A DNA stretch of 64,000 nucleotides from M0108 sp044228695. Its GTDB lineage: Bacteria > Pseudomonadota > Gammaproteobacteria > Chromatiales > Chromatiaceae. Where the stretch lies: positions 1-64,000 of the forward strand of contig JBGAUK010000007.1 in assembly GCA_044228695.1 (NCBI GenBank), read 5' to 3'. The notes under the pieces are model-generated. The model had not been told where the DNA came from. It worked only from the letters and a program-made list of their open reading frames with translations, and ran no database searches. Below, one piece after another: positions 45,273-54,891 of this stretch. Position 1 is the first letter of the stretch. Every line of letters begins with the position of its first letter. The position numbers were made by a program, and so were the translations under genes.

Positions 45273-46013
45273 TCAGCCGCCCGCCAGGGCGTCGGCCAGG
45301 CGCTGGCCTTCGGCGAAGTCCAGGGTGCCTTCGTAGATGGCCCTGCCGGTGATGGCGGCGTTGATACCGCTGGCGGCCACGGCGCAGAGGGCGCGAATGT
45401 CATCCAGGTTGGTGATGCCCCCGGAGGCGATGACCGGGATGCGGATGGCCTCCGCCAGGGCGCGGGTGGCGGCCAGGTTGGGTCCGGTCATCATGCCGTC
45501 GCGGCCGATGTCGGTATAGACGATGGCGGTGACGCCGTCGCCCTCGAAGCGCCCCGCCAGTTCTTCCACCCGAAGATCGGTGATCTCGGCCCAGCCCTTG
45601 ATGGCGACCTGACCTTCTCGGGCGTCCAGACCGACGATGACATGGCCGGGGAAGGCCCGGCAGGCGCGGGCGACGAAGGCTGGATCCTTGACCGCTTGAG
45701 TGCCTATGATGCAGTAGCTGACCCCGGCCTCCAGGTAGGCGGCGATAGTGGCCTCGTCGCGGATACCGCCGCCGACCTGGATCGGCAGGTCCGGATAGGC
45801 GGCGGCGATGGCGCGGATGGCGGTGCCGTTGACCGGTTCGCCGGCAAAGGCACCGTTGAGGTCCACCAAGTGCAGGCGCCGAGCGCCGGCGTTTACCCAA
45901 CGGCCGGCAATCTGGACAGGATCGTCGGAGAAGATGGTCTCGTCTTCCATGCGGCCCTGGCGCAGCCGCACGCAGCGGCCATCCTTGAGGTCAATGGCGG
46001 GGATCAGGAGCAA
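45273..46013 (-). CDS. hisA: ProFAR isomerase HisA
   Basis: 246 residues; the start is a TTG at 46013 (MLLIPAIDLKDGRCVRLRQG), with GAGG 9 bases upstream and no better ATG. A (beta/alpha)8 barrel with the N-terminal catalytic Asp in PAIDLKDG, the HLVDLNGAFAG strand, IQVGGGIRDEATIAAYLEAGV, GLDAREGQVAIKGW, VYTDIGRDGMMTGPNL and IASGGITNLDDIRAL. It isomerises ProFAR to PRFAR. In many Gammaproteobacteria hisA is followed by hisF; here hisI follows. Confidence 0.97.
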   Translation of the reverse strand: MLLIPAIDLKDGRCVRLRQGRMEDETIFSDDPVQIAGRWVNAGARRLHLVDLNGAFAGEPVNGTAIRAIAAAYPDLPIQVGGGIRDEATIAAYLEAGVSYCIIGTQAVKDPAFVARACRAFPGHVIVGLDAREGQVAIKGWAEITDLRVEELAGRFEGDGVTAIVYTDIGRDGMMTGPNLAATRALAEAIRIPVIASGGITNLDDIRALCAVAASGINAAITGRAIYEGTLDFAEGQRLADALAGG

Positions 46014-46049
46014 GGGGAGTTACCTCGTGGCGGGGCCGATCGCGAAGCC

Positions 46050-46655
46050 TCACAGCGACCCCTTGGTGGAGGGCGTGATGCCGCTCATGCGCGGGTCTGG
46101 TTCCAGGGCCATGCGCAGGGCGCGGCCGAAGGCCTTGAAGATGGTTTCGGCCTGGTGATGGGCATTGTGCCCCCGCAGGTTGTCGATGTGCAGGGTCAGG
46201 GCGGCGTGGTTGACGAGGCCCTGAAAGAATTCCTGGAAGAGGTCCACGTCGAAGGCGCCGATCATGGCGCGGGTGAACTGGACCTGATAGCTCAAGCCAG
46301 GACGCCCTGAGAGGTCTACCACCACCCGGGAGAGCGCCTCGTCCAGGGGCACATAGGCATGGCCGTAGCGGCGGATGCCCTGCTTGTCGCCGACCGCGCG
46401 GGCCAGGGCCTGACCGAGGGTGATGCCGATGTCCTCGGCCGTGTGGTGGGCGTCAATGTGCAAGTCGCCCTCGGCCTCGATCTCCAGATCGATGAGTCCG
46501 TGACGCGCTACCTGGTCGAGCATGTGCTCCAGGAAGGGCAGGCCCGTCTTGAACCGCGACCGGCCGGTCCCATCCAGATCGACACTGACCCGGATGCGGG
46601 TCTCCAGGGTATGACGTTCGACGAGGGCGCGGCGGTTGGGAATGGCTGCTGGCAC
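46050..46655 (-). CDS. hisB: Imidazoleglycerol-phosphate dehydratase HisB
   Basis: 201 residues, monofunctional (no histidinol-phosphatase domain). Start RRALVERHTLETRIRVSVDLDGTG, the metal-binding FLEHMLDQVARHGLIDLEIEAEGDLHIDAHHTAEDIGITLGQAL block, VPLDEALSRVVVDLSGRPGL, and the second manganese site HNAHHQAETIFKAFGRAL. Seventh step of histidine synthesis. First gene of the hisB-hisA-hisI-hisE run; hisH and hisF are absent from the 36-bp gap to hisA. Confidence 0.97.
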   Translation of the reverse strand: MPAAIPNRRALVERHTLETRIRVSVDLDGTGRSRFKTGLPFLEHMLDQVARHGLIDLEIEAEGDLHIDAHHTAEDIGITLGQALARAVGDKQGIRRYGHAYVPLDEALSRVVVDLSGRPGLSYQVQFTRAMIGAFDVDLFQEFFQGLVNHAALTLHIDNLRGHNAHHQAETIFKAFGRALRMALEPDPRMSGITPSTKGSL

Positions 46656-46774
46656 GGGTTATCTTTCGACGAAGGGTTGGCAGGGGCGCCTATTAAACCA
46701 TAGGCGGGGAGCCTCCGGCTGTTCCATCGCCCGGGCCAGGGCGCGGAAGCATGGCGTTACCCGCCTCCGACCGG

Positions 46775-47212
46775 TCAGGTTTCCAACCAAAAGGTCACGG
46801 GCCCATCATTGACCAGGCTCACCCGCATGTCGGCGCCAAAGCGCCCGGCCGCGACCTGGGCATGGCGAGCCCGGGCCGACGCCAGGAGCAGATCGAAGAG
46901 GCGGCGACCCTCATCCGGTGGCGCGGCGGCGGTGAAGCTGGCGCGGGTCCCCTTGCGGGTATCCGCCGCCAGGGTGAACTGGGGGACCAGCAGCAGGCCC
47001 CCGCCCAGGTCCCTCAGGCTCAGGTTCATGCGGCCCCTGGCGTCGGGAAAGACCCGATAGCCCAGCAGGCGTTCGAGGAGTCGCCCGGCCCGGCGGGCGT
47101 CATCCCCCTGTTGCACCCCGACCAGTACCAGCAGCCCCTGACCAATGGCCCCCACCGTCTCGTTGGCGACCTCGACCCGCGCCTCGGTCACGCGTTGCAG
47201 TAGTCCGATCAT
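46775..47212 (-). CDS. dtd: D-aminoacyl-tRNA deacylase
   Basis: 145 residues. MIGLLQRVTEARVEVANETVGAIGQGLLVLVGVQQGD start, LLERLLGYRVFPDARGRMNLSLRDLGGGLLLVPQFTLAADTRKGTRASF (the SQFTL-type catalytic block, here PQFTL), and the C-terminal GRFGADMRVSLVNDGPVTFWLE with the cross-subunit NxGPV-type motif as NDGPV. It removes D-amino acids mischarged on tRNA. Family length. 119 bp upstream of hisB on the same strand. Confidence 0.96.
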   Translation of the reverse strand: MIGLLQRVTEARVEVANETVGAIGQGLLVLVGVQQGDDARRAGRLLERLLGYRVFPDARGRMNLSLRDLGGGLLLVPQFTLAADTRKGTRASFTAAAPPDEGRRLFDLLLASARARHAQVAAGRFGADMRVSLVNDGPVTFWLET

Positions 47213-47274
47213 GGCGCTATCCAGCTGGGTTCTGGGTTCACCGGGGAGTGTGTGACAGGGAACTCGGCAGGGGT

Positions 47275-48225
47275 TCAGGGCCTGGCAAAGCGGTCTGTAG
47301 CCGCGACGAGGGCAGCGCGGGTGCCGGCCTCGAAGGCCGAATGGCCCGCGTCCGGCACCACGACCAGTTCCGCGCCGGGCCAGGCCTGGTGGAGTTCCCA
47401 GGCCGAGCGCATGGGGCAGATGAGGTCATAGCGCCCCTGGACGATGACGCCGGGGATCCCGGCGAGGCGCTGGGCATCCCGCAAGAGTTGCGCCGGCTCC
47501 AGGAAGGCCTGGTTGACGAAGTAATGGCACTCGATGCGCGCCAGGGCGAGGGCAAAGTGGGCGCCGGCGAACTGATGTTGCAGGTGGGGATTTTCCAGCA
47601 GGGTAGCGGTTCGGCCCTCCCAGAGGGACCAGGCCTTGGCGGCGGCCAGGCGGGCGATCTCGTTATCCCCGGTAAGGCGTCTGTGATAGGCATGGAGGAG
47701 ATCCTGGCGCTCCTCCGGTGGAATGGGGGCCAGAAAATCCTGCCACCAGTCCGGGAAGACCCACCGGGCGCCATCCTGATAGAACCAGGCAATCTCCTCC
47801 GGCCGGCAGAGAAAGACACCGCGCACAATCAAGGCGGAGACCCGCTCGGGGTGGGTCTCGGCATAGGCCAGGGCGAGGGTCGAGCCCCAGGAGCCGCCAA
47901 AGACCAGCCAGGAGGCAATGCCCAGGCGCTCGCGGATGCGCTCCATGTCCGCGACCAGATGCCAGGTGCTGTTGTTGGCTAATTCGGCGTGGGGTCGCGA
48001 GTGCCCCGCGCCGCGCTGGTCGAAAAGGATGATGCGATAGCGTTCTGGATCAAAGAAACGCCGATGGACCGGATCGCAACCCGCCCCGGGTCCGCCATGC
48101 AGGAAGACGGCGGGCAGGCCTTGGGGGTTGCCGCATTCCTCCAGGTAAATAACATGACCCTCCACCGCCAACCGCTGGCTAGCGTAGGGCTCGATCGGGG
48201 GATAAAGGTCCAGTGATATCGCCAT
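47275..48225 (-). CDS. pip: Proline iminopeptidase
   Basis: 316 residues from the ATG at 48225 (MAISLDLYPPIEPYASQRLAV); the frame could start at a TTG ten codons earlier. Alpha/beta hydrolase of peptidase family S33: oxyanion-hole HGGPGAGC, then YRIILFDQRGAGHSRPHAELANNSTWHLVADMERIRERL, nucleophile Ser in FGGSWGSTLALAYAETHPERV, late Asp in VQGRYDLICP and His in DAGHSAFEAG. Cytosolic removal of N-terminal proline. Divergent from the DUF2233 gene across ~165 bp. Confidence 0.95.
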   Translation of the reverse strand: MAISLDLYPPIEPYASQRLAVEGHVIYLEECGNPQGLPAVFLHGGPGAGCDPVHRRFFDPERYRIILFDQRGAGHSRPHAELANNSTWHLVADMERIRERLGIASWLVFGGSWGSTLALAYAETHPERVSALIVRGVFLCRPEEIAWFYQDGARWVFPDWWQDFLAPIPPEERQDLLHAYHRRLTGDNEIARLAAAKAWSLWEGRTATLLENPHLQHQFAGAHFALALARIECHYFVNQAFLEPAQLLRDAQRLAGIPGVIVQGRYDLICPMRSAWELHQAWPGAELVVVPDAGHSAFEAGTRAALVAATDRFARP

Positions 48226-48392
48226 GGTCTTGGGCCTGACAAGAATTGGGGCCAAGCATAAGGGGCCGGGTGGCGGCTCGCAAGGAATAGGCGCTGGAGA
48301 ACCAGGTCTGAAGCCCGGCCCTGGATGCCAACAGGGGGTTGGGCGAGTAGCATGAGGGCCAGAGTCCAGGTCAGACGGTGGGGTGTTCGGAT

Positions 48393-49211
48393 ATGAGGGT
48401 CAAGATACGACGAATGAGACGGGGGCGCCGGGTGCTCGGGCCCATGGCAGCTCATGGGCACCGGCCCCTGGCTTGCTGGCTAGGGGCTCTTATGACGGTC
48501 CTGATGTCGGTACCGGCATGGGCGGCCACCGCCTTCTCCATCGAGCATCGGGAGACCCAATTCGATGTCTATCGTCTGGAAAAAGGCGAGGAGCAGGCCC
48601 TGCGCCTTTTCTGGAAGCGTCCCGATGGCACCCCCTACGCCAGCCTGTACGCCCTGCGCCAGGACCTGGCGGCGCGGGGGGAGCTACTGGCATTCGCGGT
48701 AAACGGCGGTATCTATTCGCGGGAAATGGCGCCCCTGGGCCTTTACATCCAGGATGGCGAGACGCTGGCGCCCCTCAACCGGGGTGGGGGAGGGGGTAAC
48801 TTCTTTCTAAAGCCCAACGGCGTTTTTTATATTACCGACCAGGGTGCCCAGGTGGTGATGGCGGATACCTATCAGCCCGCGGGCCGGGTGCTCCTGGCCA
48901 TCCAGTCAGGGCCCATGCTCGTCATCAAGGGCGAACTCCATCCGCGCTTCATCCCCGACTACGAGAGCCGCTATGTGCGCAATGGGGTGGGTGTGGATCG
49001 CGCGGGTCGGGTGGTCTTTGCGATTTCTGACGGCGAGGTCAATTTCCATGACTTTGGCACCTTGTTCAGGGACCGTCTCGACTGCCCCAACGCCCTCTAT
49101 CTCGATGGTCAAATCTCCGGGATGTATCTACCCGAGTTGAACCACTACGCCCTCTGGGCCTGGCGCCCCCTGGTCTCCATCATTGGACTTGCCCGGCCAG
49201 CGGGTCAATAA
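48393..49211 (+). CDS. Secreted phosphodiester glycosidase-like protein (DUF2233/NAGPA)
   Basis: 272 residues from the ATG at 48393. A basic stretch followed by a signal peptide (LACWLGALMTVLMSVPAWAATA). The mature part follows the DUF2233 pattern: LLAFAVNGGIYSREMAPLGLYIQDGETLAPLNRG, GNFFLKPNGVFYI, LLAIQSGPMLVI, YVRNGVGVDRAGRVVFAISDG, and CPNALYLDGQISGMYLP with the paired acidic/glycine site. Related to mammalian NAGPA and bacterial YigE-type proteins that cleave sugar phosphodiesters. The physiological substrate is unknown. Confidence 0.85.
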   Translation: MRVKIRRMRRGRRVLGPMAAHGHRPLACWLGALMTVLMSVPAWAATAFSIEHRETQFDVYRLEKGEEQALRLFWKRPDGTPYASLYALRQDLAARGELLAFAVNGGIYSREMAPLGLYIQDGETLAPLNRGGGGGNFFLKPNGVFYITDQGAQVVMADTYQPAGRVLLAIQSGPMLVIKGELHPRFIPDYESRYVRNGVGVDRAGRVVFAISDGEVNFHDFGTLFRDRLDCPNALYLDGQISGMYLPELNHYALWAWRPLVSIIGLARPAGQ

Positions 49212-49348
49212 GGCGTGATTTGCGGTTGGGGGGACCCGGCCCCGCTTGGCCGTTAAGCACGGGTGACGGTGGCGGACTTGGAGAATTGAGTCAGGCTTGC
49301 CATACTGGGCTCACTCCTCTATCTCTTCAAACCGAGGCGCTGCCTGGC

Positions 49349-50260
49349 ATGACCCTGTCCCCCCCTGGAAGCCTGCGCTGGATTTTGGTGTTAATCCTCC
49401 TGATATCCGCGTCCGCTTGGGCGCAGACGAAAGTTCCCATCGGACCCGAGTTGGAGCGCCTGTCCGCGGCCCATGGTTTTACCGTGGTCGGCTTGTCGGT
49501 AACGGGCGAGGCCGTCGGCCGGGCAGGCACGGAGGATATTTATCCCCGGCTGCGCAAGCTGTTGGTGGATTTCGATCACATCATCGTGCAGGCCCCCGGG
49601 GGCGGGATTGAACGCGTCATCATCCTGGGCGAGAAGACGGCCTATGTTCCTCCAACACCGCCGGTCACCGCTGGGGGAGCCACCGGTACGGGTCACATCG
49701 AACTCAAGACTTCGCGTCGGGGGACCCAGCACGCGGTCCAGGTCTCCCTGGAGGGGGAGGGTGGCAAGCGGGTGTCGCGGGAGTTGCTGGTGGATACGGG
49801 GGCGGATTTCCTGGTCCTGCCATCTTCCCTGCTGGGGGCCCTGGGCATCCCCGCCGATGGCCTGCGTCCCAGCGAGATGCAGACCGCCAATGGCAAGGTC
49901 CAGGCGCGGATTGGCAGCCTGCCCGCCATCTGGCTGGGTCAAAACCGGATCGAAAATGTCCGTGCCGCCTTTCTTGAGGACGCCAAGCTGGGCAACAGCG
50001 GTCTCCTGGGAATGAGCGTACTGAGCCGCTTTACCCTCACCATCGACGACAAGGCGGGACGCTTGACCCTGGACCCCAAGGGGGGCACAAGGCCGGGCCC
50101 GCCGGGAGAGGTAGTGGCCGAGGGGGCCCCGGGAGGGGGGCAAGGTACCGAGCCGGGAATCGAACCCGTGCCCGAAGCGGTAGTGTCCGCGCCGGAGCCG
50201 CCCGCGGAGCCAACACCCGAGGGGTCTCCCGAGGGCGGCGTTCAGGTTCCGGTCAGATAG
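49349..50260 (+). CDS. Secreted retropepsin-like (clan AA) aspartic protease
   Basis: 303 residues from the ATG at 49349. Signal peptide LRWILVLILLISASAWAQ. A small N-terminal domain (~25-95) precedes a retropepsin-like half: RELLVDTGADFLVLPSSLLGALGI carries the catalytic DTGA, then TANGKVQARIGSLPAIWLG, and LLGMSVLSRFTLTIDDKAGRLTL, the usual end of the TIGR02281-type single-lobed periplasmic protease. The last ~65 residues are Pro/Gly/Glu-rich and probably disordered. Likely acts as a dimer. 137 bp behind the DUF2233 gene on the same strand. Confidence 0.85.
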   Translation: MTLSPPGSLRWILVLILLISASAWAQTKVPIGPELERLSAAHGFTVVGLSVTGEAVGRAGTEDIYPRLRKLLVDFDHIIVQAPGGGIERVIILGEKTAYVPPTPPVTAGGATGTGHIELKTSRRGTQHAVQVSLEGEGGKRVSRELLVDTGADFLVLPSSLLGALGIPADGLRPSEMQTANGKVQARIGSLPAIWLGQNRIENVRAAFLEDAKLGNSGLLGMSVLSRFTLTIDDKAGRLTLDPKGGTRPGPPGEVVAEGAPGGGQGTEPGIEPVPEAVVSAPEPPAEPTPEGSPEGGVQVPVR

Positions 50261-50285
50261 GCTGACCAGCCTTCATCAATCCTAC

Positions 50286-50573
50286 TCAGCCCTCGTCCAC
50301 CCACTGCTGCAGGGCGGTGATCAGGGTCTGAGCCTGGGCACGGCTGGAAATATTGAATTTGGACTGCTGCTGATATTGCCCGTTGCGCTTCTGATAGCGG
50401 CGAATGCTGTATTTCTCGGGGCCATAAGCCTCCTTGGCCCGGTCCCAATCCCGATAGCGAAAGAGGATGGTGGTCCAGGCCCCGCGGGAGAGGATGGCCT
50501 TGTCAATTTCCTGGACGGTCTCGATGCCGTCGTCCGTGTAGCTCACCGTCAATTCGTCGATGGTTTCCGCCAT
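50286..50573 (-). CDS. Small hypothetical protein downstream of the ankyrin lipoprotein
   Basis: 95 residues from the ATG at 50573 (MAETIDELTVSYTDDGIETVQEIDKAILSRGAWTTILFRYRDWDRAKEAYGPEKYSIRRYQKRNGQYQQQSKFNISSRAQAQTLITALQQW, in outline). The WTTILFRYRDWD... KYSIRRYQKRNG... QSKFNISS pattern occurs in a conserved uncharacterised proteobacterial family of about this length. No signal peptide or cysteine. Ten bases downstream of the ankyrin gene, so co-transcribed. Convergent with the protease gene. Confidence 0.8.
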   Translation of the reverse strand: MAETIDELTVSYTDDGIETVQEIDKAILSRGAWTTILFRYRDWDRAKEAYGPEKYSIRRYQKRNGQYQQQSKFNISSRAQAQTLITALQQWVDEG

Positions 50574-50583
50574 GGGTGGGTCT

Positions 50584-51282
50584 CTAGGGTTCTTGAGGCT
50601 GTTGATGGGCCGGCGACAAGCTCGCGCCGAAAGAGGCCAGGAGGGCGGCGATGTCGCGCCGGCGGTTGGCGTTGGCAAGGGCCAGGGGCGTTCTGCCCTG
50701 GGCATCGGTCAGGTTGACCTCGGCGCCGAGGGCGATCAGGCGTTTGACGACCAAGATCTGGCCGCCTGATACGGCATGATGCAGGAGTCGCGCCCCGGAT
50801 GCATCCGGGGCGTTGACATCGGCCCCCTGGGCAACCACCAGGGCCAGGACATCGCGATCCGCTACGCCCTCTGCCACGAGCTGCGTTAGCAGGGCCTGAG
50901 GGTCCTCCTGGCCGCCCTGTCGGAAGAGGACGCGGGCGGTCTGGGCCTTGCCGGCGAGCAAGGCGGCCTGCAGCGGGGTGCGCTGGCGGGCGTCCCGGAC
51001 ATCCGTGGCGGCGCTATGCTTGAGGAGCTCCTCGACGACCACCAGGTGACCGCGCTTGGCGGCCACATGCAGGGGATAGTCCCCGTCCGCCCCCGGCTGA
51101 TTGATATTCGTGCCCCAATGCAGGTGGCGCTTGATCTGATCCAGATCACCCACCTGGATGGCCCGATAGAGGTTGATAGTGGGTTCGGGAGGCTGGCCAC
51201 AGGCTATCATCAGCATCGCCACCAGATATAGGCAACTCAGTCGTGAAAGATAATGGAGGGCCAAGTTGGGCTGGATGTTCAT
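50584..51282 (-). CDS. Ankyrin-repeat protein, probable lipoprotein
   Basis: 232 residues. The N-terminus is a hydrophobic signal (LSCLYLVAMLMIAC) with Cys at a plausible lipobox position, though the -3 residue is Met. Ankyrin repeats follow: DLDQIKRHLHWGTNINQPGADGDYPLHVAAKRGHLVVVEELLKHSAATDVRDARQRTPLQAALLAGKAQTARVLF, then VLALVVAQGADVNAPDASGARLLHHAVSGGQILVVKRLIALGAEVNLTDAQGRTPLALAN. Probably a periplasmic or outer-membrane protein-interaction scaffold. The partner is unknown. Confidence 0.85.
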   Translation of the reverse strand: MNIQPNLALHYLSRLSCLYLVAMLMIACGQPPEPTINLYRAIQVGDLDQIKRHLHWGTNINQPGADGDYPLHVAAKRGHLVVVEELLKHSAATDVRDARQRTPLQAALLAGKAQTARVLFRQGGQEDPQALLTQLVAEGVADRDVLALVVAQGADVNAPDASGARLLHHAVSGGQILVVKRLIALGAEVNLTDAQGRTPLALANANRRRDIAALLASFGASLSPAHQQPQEP

Positions 51283-51357
51283 GGGAAGGGATCTTAAGCC
51301 CCTAGCTTCCAGGCTCGCAACCGCGAAACCTGGCCAAATGTGCTACCTTTGTCCGCT

Positions 51358-51729
51358 ATGTTCAGCAAGATCTTCATCACCCTGGCGGTCATTCTCGGTA
51401 TCTACTGGGTGATACGCACCCGCCGCCGCCGGGGCGGTGGCCAGGCCGCGGGTTCCCAATCTCCTCCTCAACCCCCGATGATCTCTCGGGAGAGAGTCCG
51501 GGCCTTGGCCTATGGTTTGCTGGTCGCCATGGTTAGTGGCAGTTTGCTGTGGCTCTATTGGGACTGGGAAGCGGGTCGCGGAGTGGTTTCGGTCCAGGTG
51601 ATCAACGCCAATACGGGGGCTATCGTTATTTACCAGGCCCGCCGTGCGGATGTGGCGGGTCGTCATTTCACCACCCTGGATGGCCGCCGGGTCGTGCTGG
51701 CCGAGGTGGAGCGCCTGGTGCTGGAGTGA
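51358..51729 (+). CDS. Small membrane protein of unknown function
   Basis: 123 residues, ATG at 51358. Two hydrophobic segments: KIFITLAVILGIYWVI at the start, followed by a basic RTRRRR stretch, and ALAYGLLVAMVSGSLLWLYWDW near residue 50-70. The C-terminal ~50 residues form a small strand-rich domain (VVSVQVINANTGAIVIYQARRADVAGRHFTTLDGRRVVLAEVERLVL). I do not recognise a named family. Divergent from the ankyrin gene by 75 bp and convergent with the oxygenase-like gene. Confidence 0.75.
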   Translation: MFSKIFITLAVILGIYWVIRTRRRRGGGQAAGSQSPPQPPMISRERVRALAYGLLVAMVSGSLLWLYWDWEAGRGVVSVQVINANTGAIVIYQARRADVAGRHFTTLDGRRVVLAEVERLVLE

Positions 51730-51757
51730 GAGAGGCCCCGCTATCCGCTCAGCAGCC

Positions 51758-52309
51758 TCAATCCGTTGTGACCGGTCCGAGGTTGAAGGCCAGCGACAGG
51801 CGCTGTTCCTGGCTCTGGTTCACCTCTACCCGGTGAGGCAGCGAGGGCGGGAAGAAGAGGAAATGTCCGGCCTTGGGCATCATGCGCGTCGTCAGTTGCC
51901 CGTCCAGCAGGACGAGTTCGCCGGATTGGTCAGGCACTTGGATGTAGTAGACGCCAGAGAGGAGTTCGTCGTTCTCGTCATGATTGTGGACGCTGGTGCC
52001 TTGTCCTGGCCATTGGGCGTTAAACCAGAAGCCCAGGCGCAGGGGGTGGTGGCCATAATTCAGGATGGTGCGGGCGCAGGTCTCGGCATGGCCCAGCACC
52101 CGATCCAGTGCGGGGATGCGCTGACGTTCCAGATAGAGGTTTTCGAAGCGACCGCCGAAAAAGTGGGTGCGGGAAGAAAAGTCAGCCGCTTCCAATTCGT
52201 TAAAGGTCGCCAGGATGCGGCGGTTGATGTCCTCGGCTTCCGGCAACTGACTGCCGTGGATGGGGGTGCTGGTCCAGAATCTGGGTGAGGTGGTTTGGCG
52301 GGCGGTCAT
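51758..52309 (-). CDS. Putative 2-oxoglutarate/Fe(II)-dependent oxygenase
   Basis: 183 residues. The double-stranded beta-helix core shows GHHPLRLGFWFNAQWPGQGTSVHNHDENDELLSGVYYIQVPD with the HxD iron ligands in HNHD, GELVLLDGQ, then FLFFPPSLPHRVEVNQSQEQRLSLAFNL with the distal His and the 2OG-binding Arg. This is the pattern of the TIGR02466-type oxygenase family, some of whose members hydroxylate small molecules or proteins. The substrate here is unknown. Stand-alone gene. Confidence 0.8.
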   Translation of the reverse strand: MTARQTTSPRFWTSTPIHGSQLPEAEDINRRILATFNELEAADFSSRTHFFGGRFENLYLERQRIPALDRVLGHAETCARTILNYGHHPLRLGFWFNAQWPGQGTSVHNHDENDELLSGVYYIQVPDQSGELVLLDGQLTTRMMPKAGHFLFFPPSLPHRVEVNQSQEQRLSLAFNLGPVTTD

Positions 52310-52504
52310 GGTGACTCTCTTTTAACCTCGATGCTCATGGCTAAGCGGCCAAAGCCCCTTATCAGCCGGAATTTTGCGTGATTAGTACTCAATTGGCCTT
52401 CTTCTCGATAAAACATCGGCGTCATGGGATTGTCAAGGTCCCCAATATCGCCTATGTTGCTCACTTTGCCCACGAATAACCAACACTACCCTTGAGAGGA
52501 TTGC

Positions 52505-53125
52505 ATGGCTAAGTTCATTACTTCGCTTCCAGGTGTTGGCGGGGCCACGGCCGCCATCCTGAACAAGCATGGGTTCCGCGTTGTCGAGGACATCGCCAAC
52601 GCCAGCCCCGAGGCCTTGTCCGCCGTCCCCGGCTTTCGTGCCAGCCGCGCGGCCAAGATTATAGCGGCCGCCCGGGCCATCTTGGTCGAGGATCAGGCCG
52701 TCAAGACCCCCGAGGTCAAGAAGTCACCCAGGGCTAAGCCCGTGGTTCAGGCGGCCGAGTCCAAGGCCGATATGGCGGAGGCGAAGGCCCCCAAGGTCAA
52801 AGCCCCCAAGTCGCCTAAACCGCCTAAGGAAGAGGCCCCGGTTGTCGTCGAGGTCAAGGAGAAGCCTGCCAAGGTCGCCAAGACGGTTGTGGAAGATACG
52901 CCCAAAGTGAAGACGCCTAAAGCCCCCAAGGCCCCCAAGTTCGAGGCAGCGAAGCCCCTGGTGGTCGATCTTAAGCCGGCCAAGTCCGAAAAGAAGGCTA
53001 AGGACCACAAACCTAAGGTTAAGAAGGCGAAGGAGCCCACGGCCGTCCAGATCGAGAATAAAGAAAAGACGACCAAATCCGACAAGACCGTGAAGATGGC
53101 GGGCAAGGGTAAGAAGACCAAGTAA
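52505..53125 (+). CDS. Helix-hairpin-helix protein with histone H1-like Lys/Ala/Pro tail
   Basis: 206 residues, ATG with GAGAGGA just upstream. Residues ~1-60 form a tandem helix-hairpin-helix domain (ITSLPGVGGATAAILNKHGF then LSAVPGFRASRAAKIIAAARAIL), a non-sequence-specific DNA-binding fold. Residues ~65-206 are very rich in Lys, Ala, Pro and Val with repeating KAPK, PKVK and KKAK motifs (for example KVKAPKSPKPPKEEAP and VKTPKAPKAPKFEAAKP), resembling eukaryotic H1 or bacterial AlgP-type tails. Probably a nucleoid-associated protein. Monocistronic, upstream of tRNA-Arg. Confidence 0.8.
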   Translation: MAKFITSLPGVGGATAAILNKHGFRVVEDIANASPEALSAVPGFRASRAAKIIAAARAILVEDQAVKTPEVKKSPRAKPVVQAAESKADMAEAKAPKVKAPKSPKPPKEEAPVVVEVKEKPAKVAKTVVEDTPKVKTPKAPKAPKFEAAKPLVVDLKPAKSEKKAKDHKPKVKKAKEPTAVQIENKEKTTKSDKTVKMAGKGKKTK

Positions 53126-53236
53126 TGTACGCGGCCCGGGTGTGACACTGGCTCGCCCGGCGACGTAAAATCCTTGTCCCCGGCCAGGCGCTTTACGGTC
53201 CCATCAGGGGTGGTCCTGGCCAATGTTACCTTTTGC

Positions 53237-53313
53237 GCCCTCGTAGCTCAGTAGGATAGAGCGATCGCCTCCTAAGCGGTAGGTCACAGGTTCAAATCCT
53301 GTCGAGGGCACCA
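53237..53313 (+). tRNA. tRNA-Arg, anticodon CCT (reads AGG)
   Basis: A complete cloverleaf. Acceptor stem GCCCTCG pairs with CGAGGGC (3' side), D arm GCTC/GAGC, anticodon stem ATCGC/GCGGT around the loop CTCCTAA with anticodon CCT at 53271-53273, and T arm ACAGG/CCTGT around TTCAAAT. CCA is encoded at 53311-53313. The rare AGG codon is read by this species. No integrase or direct repeat of the 3' end is visible nearby, so there is no sign of an island inserted here. Confidence 0.97.
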
Positions 53314-53372
53314 ATTACTTATAAATCAATGAGTTATGCGGATATCCCTGCCTAGGTTACCCCTTGGCCGAT

Positions 53373-54770
<1,398 letters not shown>

Positions 54771-54891
54771 CTGTACACTGCCCCCTTATCCTAAAGTGGT
54801 CCGCCTGAGCCGCGGGGCGTTTCCGCACTCCGCGGCTTCTGGCATCGCTTCACGTTTCATGTTCGAACAAGTATCCCACCAGGAGATCCCC

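Noticed and set aside
53237..53313. tRNA-Arg as an integration site for a genomic island
   Set aside because: No integrase, no second copy of the tRNA 3' end and ordinary genes on both sides.
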